Positions 57,564 to 64,000 of a stretch of 64,000 nt of DNA are shown piece after piece (positions within the stretch are counted from its first letter, which is position 1; each line of letters opens with the position of its first letter). The notes below the pieces were generated by a model that was given only the letters and a program-made list of their open reading frames with translations, made no database searches and was not told the DNA's origin. The stretch spans positions 1,178,001 to 1,242,000 of the forward strand of contig OZ242384.1 in the NCBI GenBank assembly GCA_965208965.1. The letters run 5' to 3'. Made by a program: the position numbers and the translations under genes. This DNA is from Bin5 sp965208965. GTDB taxonomy: Bacteria > Chloroflexota > Anaerolineae > Caldilineales > Caldilineaceae.

Positions 57564-58580
57564 ATGGACACAGAAAAGCCGAAGGGGTTGTACCTGCTGG
57601 GTGAGAGCGCGTTTGCCCGCATATACGGGGATGACACACGCCGCGACATCGAAGCGGAGGTGGAGATCGTTGCGCCGTTGCAGACGCCGGAGTCGGTCGC
57701 GGCGGACCCGTCGGTGCTGGCAGATGTCTCGCTGATCTTCTCCGGTTGGGGTATGGCTCGCGTGGACGAGGCCTTTCTCGACGCCGCGCCCAATCTGGAG
57801 GCGATCTTCTACGCTGCGGGCACGGTCCGCTACTTTGTGACCGGTGCCCTCTGGGAGCGGAACGTGCGCCTGACCAGCGGCTATGGCGCCAATGCCGAAT
57901 TTGTGGCGCCGTACACGCTGGCGCAGATCATCCTCAGCCTGAAACGGGTCTGGCATTTTGCCAACAAGCTCCGCAGCGAAGCGGGCTACGACCCGTTTGC
58001 AAAGGAGTCGCTGCCGGGCCTCTACACCGGTGTCGTCGGACTGATCTCGCTGGGCCAGGTTGGGCTCCGGGTTGCGCGCCTGCTGCACGAAACGCTGCCC
58101 GCCGTGCGCGTTCTGGCTTACGACCCCTTTCTGACGCCGGTTTTGGCCGCGGAACTGAACGTGGAGCCGGTCGGGCTGGAGGAGCTGTTCCGCAGCTGCG
58201 ACGTGGTCTCGCTGCATACGCCCTGGCTGCCGGAGACGGTCGGCATGATAACCGGCGCGCACCTGGCCTCGATGAAAGAGGGGGCCGCGTTTATCAACAC
58301 GGCGCGCGGCGCGGTCGTGAACGAACCGGAGATGATCGCCGTGCTGCAGCAACGCCCGGACCTGTATGCGCTGCTGGATGTCACCCACCCGGAGCCGCCT
58401 GCTGCCGGGTCGCCTCTTTACAGCCTGCCCAACGTGCTTCTTACGCCCCACATCGCCGGCGCGCACAACACCGAATGCCTGCTGATGGGCCGCACGATGG
58501 TGACCGAGCTGGCCCGCTACCTGGCGGGCGAGCGCATGGAGTATGAGGTCACACAGGAGATGCTGCCGCTGCTGGCCTGA
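57564..58580 (+). CDS. D-2-hydroxyacid dehydrogenase, NAD-binding
   Basis: 338 residues from ATG 57564 (GTG 57534 would add ten). The N-terminal substrate domain is followed by LPGLYTGVVGLISLGQVGLRVARLL, the G-x-G-x2-G region in the variant form GLISLGQVG, then DVVSLHTPWLPETVGMI, INTARGAVVNE (Arg) and LTPHIAGAHN (His). It oxidises or reduces a 2-hydroxy acid. In context it may act on a sugar-acid breakdown product. The nucleotide loop differs from the plain GxGxxG. Confidence 0.85.
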   Translation: MDTEKPKGLYLLGESAFARIYGDDTRRDIEAEVEIVAPLQTPESVAADPSVLADVSLIFSGWGMARVDEAFLDAAPNLEAIFYAAGTVRYFVTGALWERNVRLTSGYGANAEFVAPYTLAQIILSLKRVWHFANKLRSEAGYDPFAKESLPGLYTGVVGLISLGQVGLRVARLLHETLPAVRVLAYDPFLTPVLAAELNVEPVGLEELFRSCDVVSLHTPWLPETVGMITGAHLASMKEGAAFINTARGAVVNEPEMIAVLQQRPDLYALLDVTHPEPPAAGSPLYSLPNVLLTPHIAGAHNTECLLMGRTMVTELARYLAGERMEYEVTQEMLPLLA

Positions 58581-58646
58581 TGCGGACCATCTTCCTGCTA
58601 CTCGGGCATCCCACCCGCGCAGTCTCCGTCCCCGACAGGATCACCC

Positions 58647-59423
58647 ATGTTTTTGCCCGGACTCGTCTCCATAACTTTTCGCCAACTCACTGCAGCTGAA
58701 ATCATCGCCCTGGTGACGCAGGCCGGCCTGGCCGCGGTTGAATGGGGCGGGGATATCCACGTTCCGCACGGGGATGAGGCGCAGGCGCGTACGGTCGCCC
58801 GCATGGCCGCCGACGCCGGTCTGGACGCGGCGGCCTATGGCTCCTACTACCGCGTCGGCCATCCGGAAACCGGCCCGTTCGAGGCGGTGCTGGCCTCTGC
58901 GGTCGCGCTGGGCGCGCCGCAGATACGCGTCTGGCCCGGAAACCAGGGCAGCGACGACGCGAACGAGGCCTACTTCCAGACGGTGGTAGAGGACAGCCGC
59001 CGCATCGCCGACCTGGCCCAGGCCGAAGGGCTCGGCATCGTCTACGAGTTCCACGCCAATACGCTCACCGACACGAACGTAGCTGCCTTGCGTCTCCTGC
59101 AGACCGTCGCTCATGCCAACGTGCGCTCGCTGTGGCAGCCGCCCCGCTACGCCGCGCGCGCCGACAACCTCGCCGGATTGGAGATGCTGCGGCCCTGGCT
59201 GGAGCATCTGCATGTCTTCCACTGGCATCTGCAGACCGGAGAGCGCCGCCCCTTGGCAGAGGGCGAGGACCTCTGGCGGGACTATCTGGCGCATGCAGCG
59301 CATCCCGACCGCACACGCTACGCACTGCTGGAGTTCGTTGAGGACGACGCGCCGGAGGCTTTCCTGCGCGACGCCGCGACACTGCTGCAGTGGCTCGGCA
59401 ACGGATCCGCCGCGAGCAGCTGA
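58647..59423 (+). CDS. Sugar-phosphate isomerase-like TIM barrel
   Basis: 258 residues, the fifth such protein in the locus. VSITFRQLTAAEIIALVTQAGLAAVEWGGDIHVPHGD opens it. GIVYEFHANTLTD (Glu, His), RSLWQPPRYAA, LEHLHVFHWHL and YALLEFVEDD follow. The second metal site (usually Asp-x-His) reads WQPPR here, so metal binding may be altered. Confidence 0.85.
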   Translation: MFLPGLVSITFRQLTAAEIIALVTQAGLAAVEWGGDIHVPHGDEAQARTVARMAADAGLDAAAYGSYYRVGHPETGPFEAVLASAVALGAPQIRVWPGNQGSDDANEAYFQTVVEDSRRIADLAQAEGLGIVYEFHANTLTDTNVAALRLLQTVAHANVRSLWQPPRYAARADNLAGLEMLRPWLEHLHVFHWHLQTGERRPLAEGEDLWRDYLAHAAHPDRTRYALLEFVEDDAPEAFLRDAATLLQWLGNGSAASS

Positions 59424-59446
59424 CCACCGTCCTCTGACCGCGACCC

Positions 59447-60754
59447 ATGGCCCGCGTCCGCCAGCAGCCCCCTACTGATCCGGATGGTTCTGACGCCGTC
59501 CTCGCGCTCACAGTTCGCCCCTGGGCGCCGGCCGCGCTCAATAAGCATGTGCGCCTTGTGCTGGGAGACGCCGAATGTGCTGCCCGTGACGCGGTCTGGG
59601 TGGAGATCAGCTATGGGCTGGAGGACGCGCCCTTGGCCTATCTGCGCCACATCCTGCAGGTTGACGATTGGCGCTTGGCCGAACCGATCGAACAGCTCCT
59701 CAACGGCGCGACCCCCTACGCTACTTGGCGCAGCGGTTGCCCGCCGGCGCTCCTGATGGCGCGCGCCGGGGACGACGACGCGCAGGGCAACCCGACCTAT
59801 CAGCTGACACTGCAGCTGACAGCCAGCGCGCTGACCGACGGCGGGCCCCGTGACGGTTCCGCCATCACCTTCGCCCTGGACCGGATCGGCGGCGAGGAGC
59901 TTCTGCGTTTCGGGGAAACGTTCGACCAGGAGTTGCGCCAGGCGCTGGATCACAAATGGCCCGCCACCACTTTGACCGGTGCGGCGGCGTCCGGCCTGGA
60001 GATAAACACCTTCAGCAACCGCGTCAACGCGATGGCCTACGACTCGCTCGGCGCCGACTACAGCCACGACTATCTGGCCGAACCGTTCTTCCGTGAGGCG
60101 TTCGAGAGTTGGCTGGGGATGTTGCCCGCCGGTGGCCGCGCACTGGAGATCGGTTGCGGGCACGGCATACCGATCGCGGCTACATTGGCAGCCGCAGGAC
60201 AACGCGTAACCGGCATCGATCCATCGGCGCAGATGATCGCCGAGGCCCGGTTGGCTGTGCCGGGGCAGGATATTCGTCAGCTGGCACTGGTGGAGTTGGA
60301 GGAAACGAACGCTTTTGACGGGGCCTGCTGCTTCTTTTCGCTGCTGTGCATGGACCCGATCGAGCTGCGGATTGGTCTGGAGCGGCTGCACCGGGCGCTG
60401 AAACCCGGTGCGCCGCTGCTGATCGTCTCCGGCGTGCCGGATCAGTTCACGCGTGCCTCACCCCTGCGCAGCGTACAGGGCCGGACCACCTGGGAGTGGC
60501 CCTACGATAACGAGGACATGGCCGCCGTTCTGACTTCGGGCGGGCAGTGGCAGGTCGCGGCGCAGGCGCTGCGGTTTTACGATACGGATACGCTCAAACA
60601 GATCGAGGCGACCTCGCTGGACCAATTGGCTGCCGATCCCCGCTATCTGCCCGGCGCAGAGATGACCGACCCGCTGGAGTTCGCCACAGGGAAACGGATT
60701 GTTAAAAGCGTCTATGCGCTCGTCGCTCGAAAGATGGCGGTGAGTAATGGTTAG
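59447..60754 (+). CDS. SAM-dependent methyltransferase with unknown N-terminal domain
   Basis: 435 residues. Residues 1-190 form a domain not recognised (beta-rich, LTVRPWAPAALNKHVRLVLG). From about 200 a class I methyltransferase starts: FESWLGMLPAGGRALEIGCGHGIPIAATLAAAGQRVTGIDPSAQMI (SAM site), DGACCFFSLLCM, and a YDTDTLKQI close. The acceptor is unknown. It follows the TIM barrel after 23 bases, in the same run. Confidence 0.8.
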   Translation: MARVRQQPPTDPDGSDAVLALTVRPWAPAALNKHVRLVLGDAECAARDAVWVEISYGLEDAPLAYLRHILQVDDWRLAEPIEQLLNGATPYATWRSGCPPALLMARAGDDDAQGNPTYQLTLQLTASALTDGGPRDGSAITFALDRIGGEELLRFGETFDQELRQALDHKWPATTLTGAAASGLEINTFSNRVNAMAYDSLGADYSHDYLAEPFFREAFESWLGMLPAGGRALEIGCGHGIPIAATLAAAGQRVTGIDPSAQMIAEARLAVPGQDIRQLALVELEETNAFDGACCFFSLLCMDPIELRIGLERLHRALKPGAPLLIVSGVPDQFTRASPLRSVQGRTTWEWPYDNEDMAAVLTSGGQWQVAAQALRFYDTDTLKQIEATSLDQLAADPRYLPGAEMTDPLEFATGKRIVKSVYALVARKMAVSNG

Positions 60755-60854
60755 CGGACACGGAATTAGCCGGACCAGCAGGGAGAGGAATCGGCAGCTT
60801 CGTGTCAGAACTGCGTCTTTGTGCAACGACTCCTGACTACGAACAAGACCCCCC

Positions 60855-61913
60855 TCAGCCCGCAGCCACCCCAAACGAACCCCTGACCGCGATCTTAAAC
60901 GCCGTCGTCCCGTCCAATTCATAGCCGCCGTCGAGCGCGTCGAAGCCCTCGGCCACCCGCTCCAGGGGCAGGACGTGACTGATCACCGCGCTGAAGTCGA
61001 CGTCACTGCTCTGTAACACCGCCACCGCGCGTGTGAAGTGATGATAGCGGCTGCCCCATACGCCTTCCAGCCGCAGATTGGGGCGCAGGAAGTGCCGGTG
61101 CGGGTTTACCTCGATCGTGCCCACGTCGACAAAATGGCCGACCTCGACGAAGACGCCGTCCTCCTTCACCAGCTCCAGCCCTTCGGGGAAGGCCGGCAGG
61201 AAGCCCGCCGCCTCGATCACCACGTCCGCGCCGGCCCGGCCTGGCGTCATCCCCAGCGCCATCTCCCGGCGCTCATCGGCATCGGACACGTCCATGATGT
61301 CGATTGTCTCGTGCGCGCCCAGCTTGCGGGCGAGCTCCAGGCGGCCGGCAGGGCCGCCGATAACGATCAGGCGGCCCGCGCCGCTGATCCTGGCCGCGAT
61401 CAGGCACATCATGCCGATCGGGCCGGCCCCCTGCACGATCACCGTATCACCGATCTTGACATCGCCGCGCAGCGCGCAATGCACACCAACTGTAAACGGT
61501 TCGGCCAGGACGCCCACCTGCGGCGGCGCCTCGAACTTGATCATGCACGACTCCGGGTCGGACAGGTAGATGTAGTCAGCGAAGCCGCCGCTGAAAGGCT
61601 CGTCGGCGGTGCGGTAGCCGTAGATCATGCCGCTGTTGCGGGGATGAAAGACGACCCGGTCCCCCTCTCTGACCGGTGTGCCGTTGAAGTCGATGGTCAG
61701 GCCTTTGCCCAGAGCTTCGATGACACCGACGTTTTCGTGCCCCAGCATCGTTGCCGGCTCGATCCCCTTCTGCCAGTTGTGAATATCGGTGCCGCAGATG
61801 CCGCATAGTTCCTGCCGCAGCAGAACCGTGCCCGGCGCGGGGTCCGGTACGGTGTATTCGCCCATGCTGAACTGTTGTCCTTCTGTCGAAACTGCCAGTC
61901 CTACCCGTGTCAT
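60855..61913 (-). CDS. Zinc-type medium-chain dehydrogenase
   Basis: 352 residues from ATG 61913 (AAGGAG upstream). GICGTDIHNW and GHENVG supply catalytic zinc ligands. The four-cysteine structural lobe is missing and replaced by HPRNSGMIYGYRTADEPFSGG. VIVQGAGPIGMMCLIAARISGAGRLIVIGG is the nucleotide fold. The substrate is unknown. It is convergent with the methyltransferase and cotranscribed with the YbaK-like gene only if read from the right. Confidence 0.88.
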   Translation of the reverse strand: MTRVGLAVSTEGQQFSMGEYTVPDPAPGTVLLRQELCGICGTDIHNWQKGIEPATMLGHENVGVIEALGKGLTIDFNGTPVREGDRVVFHPRNSGMIYGYRTADEPFSGGFADYIYLSDPESCMIKFEAPPQVGVLAEPFTVGVHCALRGDVKIGDTVIVQGAGPIGMMCLIAARISGAGRLIVIGGPAGRLELARKLGAHETIDIMDVSDADERREMALGMTPGRAGADVVIEAAGFLPAFPEGLELVKEDGVFVEVGHFVDVGTIEVNPHRHFLRPNLRLEGVWGSRYHHFTRAVAVLQSSDVDFSAVISHVLPLERVAEGFDALDGGYELDGTTAFKIAVRGSFGVAAG

Positions 61914-61977
61914 CGTTATCTCCTTATTTCTTTTCATCGCCTGCGGTGGCGCTGTTCACCGGAACCCGCCGCTGCGC

Positions 61978-62493
61978 TCACACGCTCATGGCGATGAGCT
62001 GCGGCTGGACCACCCGCGTCAGCTCTTCAACCGTCAACTGCAGCATCGTTCTGTCGTCGCCGCCGCCGGCGTAGACGAACCCGGGATCCAGGTCCGCGAT
62101 CGAACTGTCCAGCAGCGCCTGCACAGCCGTGCTATGTCCGAACGGGGGCACCCCGCCGGCCGGATATCCCAGCATCTGCAGCACGACGTCCGGCGAGGCC
62201 AGCTTGATGCGTTTGATGCCCACGCCGTGCAGATCTGCCAGCGGGCGTTTCTCCACGCGGCGCTCACCGTGGCTGATAACAACGAACGGGGCTGGCGGCG
62301 CATCGCGGTCGCCCGGTTTTTGTGCCAGGAACAGCAGCGTCTTGAGGATGCGATCCGACTCCACGCCGAGGGCTGCCGCGGCAGCCGGCACTGTGGGCGT
62401 ATCGCCGATTTCACGCAGCAGTTGGGCTTCGATCCCGTTCTCGTCGATGAAACGTTGCAGGTCGTCCGGTGTGCGCATAGGGTTTCCAGTCAT
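61978..62493 (-). CDS. YbaK/EbsC-type aminoacyl-tRNA deacylase
   Basis: 171 residues from ATG 62493 (ATG 62478 is possible). The family hydrolyses mischarged aminoacyl-tRNAs, for example Cys-tRNA(Pro). TVPAAAAALGVESDRILKTLLFLAQ carries the conserved Lys of the family, and KLASPDVVLQMLGYPAGGVPPFGHST holds the GYP-GG-PPFGH motif. HGERRVEKRPLADLHG separates them. Length is normal. Confidence 0.88.
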   Translation of the reverse strand: MTGNPMRTPDDLQRFIDENGIEAQLLREIGDTPTVPAAAAALGVESDRILKTLLFLAQKPGDRDAPPAPFVVISHGERRVEKRPLADLHGVGIKRIKLASPDVVLQMLGYPAGGVPPFGHSTAVQALLDSSIADLDPGFVYAGGGDDRTMLQLTVEELTRVVQPQLIAMSV

Positions 62494-62668
62494 CTTTGCA
62501 GTGCAGCGATTCGATGGTTGAAATGTACCAGTACACCAGGGGATTCGCAAACGGATCATGGCTGAATCGCCCTGCAAGTGGCGCGCAGCTTGCCGTTGTG
62601 ATAGCATACTCCGCGACAGTCTCGATGGGCGTTGCGCCCCCTTTACGGTGCGCAAACCGGACCTGGAA

Positions 62669-63832
62669 ATGCCAACCACCTCGATACACGGTACACCCGA
62701 CTACGCCGAGCTGGATGCGCTGGGGTTGGACCCCTCCGAAGTCATCTACTTTTCGTCGAACATCAACCCGTACGGCCCGCCGACGTCGGTCGTCGAAGCC
62801 GTTCAGGATGAGATTAGCCGCTCCTTCCTGGCGCGCTACCCGGACAGCCGCAGCCAGCGCCTGCGCGAAAAGATCGGCGCATACCATGGCCTGCCGCCGG
62901 ACGCTGTGCTGGTGGGGAACGGCACCGCCGACCTGATCTGGCTGCTGGCGCACGCCTATGGATTCCAACGCCATGCCGCCATTCTGTCGCCCACCTTCAG
63001 CGAATACGCCGACGGCGTCATCATGGCGGGGGGACATCCCATCCGTCTTCCCTTGCCCGGCTGGCATCGTATCAGACGCCGGAGCTACGCCCCGGGCGGC
63101 ACGACGCTGGCGCAGACGCGGCAGGCGTTGGAGACGTCCTCGCCCTGGCTGGTCTTCATCTGCAATCCGAACAACCCCTCTGGCGAGTACCTGTCACCGG
63201 GCGAGATGCGCTACCTGTGGGAAGGCGCGCCCAATGCCCTCTGGGTGATCGATGAAGCCTATGCCGAGTTTACCGAAGACCCCTGGAGCGCGGCGCAGTG
63301 GGTCATGGGGGGAAGGAATGGCAACTCGGATCGGGCGCGCGGGCCGGGCTGCGTTGTCCTGCGCTCAATGACGAAAGACTTCGCGCTGGGCGGGCTGCGC
63401 CTCGGTTACCTGCTGGCGGCCCCGTCGATCGTTGAACGCTTGCAGCAGATGCAGCCGCCGTGGAGTGTCAACGGCGTTGCCCAACTGGCCGGACTGGTGG
63501 CGTTGGATGAGATGGACTGGCGTGAAGAGACGACCACGCGTCTGCGCAGGGATCTCCGGGACCTGCAGGATGGTCTGCGCGCTTGCGGCTACGCGCCGCT
63601 GCCGACAACCGTCAGCTACTTCCTGCTGCCTGTTGGGGATGCCAAGTCGATACGCGACCGGCTGGTCGCTGAGCGGCTGTTTGTGCGCGACTGCACCTCG
63701 TTCGGTCTGCCCGAGCATATTCGCATCGCCGTCAGGCCGCCGGATGAAAACGCCCGCCTTCTCGAAGCCATGGCCCAGATTGATCATCTGCCTGCCCGAC
63801 AGCCGGATTCACGCGTGAACAATAACCACTGA
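62669..63832 (+). CDS. PLP-dependent class I/II aminotransferase, HisC/CobD type
   Basis: 387 residues from ATG 62669 (GTG 62648 is possible). IYFSSNINPYGPPTSVVEAVQDEI and YPDSRSQRLREKIGAYHG match histidinol-phosphate aminotransferase and threonine-phosphate decarboxylase (CobD). GNGTADLIWLLAHAY is the phosphate-loop start, CNPNNPSGEY the PLP-Asn region, WVIDEAYAEF the PLP-Asp, and SMTKDFALGGLRLGY the lysine site followed by the Arg motif. IRIAVRPPDEN closes. HisC or CobD cannot be decided; no his or cob genes are adjacent. Confidence 0.88.
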   Translation: MPTTSIHGTPDYAELDALGLDPSEVIYFSSNINPYGPPTSVVEAVQDEISRSFLARYPDSRSQRLREKIGAYHGLPPDAVLVGNGTADLIWLLAHAYGFQRHAAILSPTFSEYADGVIMAGGHPIRLPLPGWHRIRRRSYAPGGTTLAQTRQALETSSPWLVFICNPNNPSGEYLSPGEMRYLWEGAPNALWVIDEAYAEFTEDPWSAAQWVMGGRNGNSDRARGPGCVVLRSMTKDFALGGLRLGYLLAAPSIVERLQQMQPPWSVNGVAQLAGLVALDEMDWREETTTRLRRDLRDLQDGLRACGYAPLPTTVSYFLLPVGDAKSIRDRLVAERLFVRDCTSFGLPEHIRIAVRPPDENARLLEAMAQIDHLPARQPDSRVNNNH

Positions 63833-63856
63833 TCATGGGCCGCCAGCCCTGCAGTC

Positions 63857-64000
63857 ATGATTGAAGCCATCACTTTCGACTTCTGGGACACAATCGCCAT
63901 CGACGATTCGGACGAGCCGAAGCGGCAGGCCCTGGGCCTGCCGAGCAAGGCCAATGCCCGCGTCGAACTGTTCGCCAGCCACGTGACCCGAAAACATCCG
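63857..64000 (+). CDS. HAD-superfamily hydrolase, cut by window edge
   Basis: 48 codons before the window ends. IEAITFDFWDTIAID is HAD motif I (DxxxT/V with the nucleophile Asp), followed by a helical cap start. It begins 25 bases after the aminotransferase stop, so the two are probably cotranscribed. The rest is outside. Confidence 0.8.
   Translation, partial: MIEAITFDFWDTIAIDDSDEPKRQALGLPSKANARVELFASHVTRKHP

Noticed and set aside
57198..58466. 422-codon minus-strand frame opposite the hydroxyacid dehydrogenase
   Set aside because: It is Arg/His/Gln-rich shadow sequence. The sense gene has nucleotide-binding and catalytic motifs.

Overview
The window looks like a chromosomal piece of a Chloroflexota bacterium (Caldilinea/Anaerolineae-like, possibly host-associated or marine). 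This is inference from style, not from a marker gene: Thr-Pro-rich linkers in secreted proteins, Ala/Glu/Pro-rich linkers after lipobox cysteines, MacB-type transporters with two separate ATPases, a DUF502 protein, and a catabolic locus rich in xylose-isomerase-like TIM barrels, Gfo/Idh/MocA oxidoreductases and a phytanoyl-CoA-type dioxygenase. No rRNA, tRNA or CRISPR array was seen.

Region 1 (1-23 kb) is an accessory archipelago. Two paralogous one-protein two-component systems (GAF-PAS-kinase-receiver; 1-1848 minus, cut by the window edge, and 16203-18626 plus, with an OmpR-type DNA-binding end) frame about 14 kb of small, often AT-richer genes: lipoproteins, one- or two-pass membrane proteins, zinc-ribbon and winged-helix-like proteins, a triple-Cache lipoprotein and a DUF502 protein. 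Several small families occur more than once. The archipelago holds an IS701-type element (CTAG target duplication, broken transposase), an IS1-type element, two truncated IS3-type ends, and an inverted duplication (7502-8212 versus 21515-22162). One copy of that duplication carries a 114-bp MITE and the other is the empty site.

Region 2 (23-38 kb) is higher in GC and ordinary in layout: a membrane-anchored surface protein, a CelD-like GNAT protein, a sulfatase, a four-gene MacB-like ABC export operon (adaptor, permease, two ATPases, one fused to an AbrB-like domain), a zinc dehydrogenase, a Gfo/Idh/MocA oxidoreductase and a hicBA toxin-antitoxin pair.

Region 3 (38-64 kb) is a carbohydrate locus: dioxygenase, SDR, a beta-propeller glycosidase-like protein, a binding-protein ABC importer with two permeases (no ATPase here), five sugar-phosphate-isomerase-like TIM barrels, further oxidoreductases, a GH88 unsaturated glucuronyl hydrolase, a D-2-hydroxyacid dehydrogenase, a methyltransferase, a zinc dehydrogenase, a YbaK-type deacylase, a class I/II aminotransferase and the start of a HAD hydrolase. 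It reads as uptake of an oligosaccharide containing uronic acid, with later oxidation and isomerisation in the cytoplasm. A strong divergent promoter with an overlapping 15-bp palindrome lies between the importer and the catabolic genes.

This locus is interrupted at 47.7-52.5 kb by a 1505-residue gene of clearly lower GC, flanked on both sides by copies of the same 114-bp MITE. The gene encodes a sacsin/HSP90-type ATPase fused to a C-terminal DUF3883 domain with a nuclease-like E-x-K motif. It is the best candidate here for an undescribed system, namely a single-gene defence module. The MITE family and the archipelago of small lipoproteins and membrane proteins come next.
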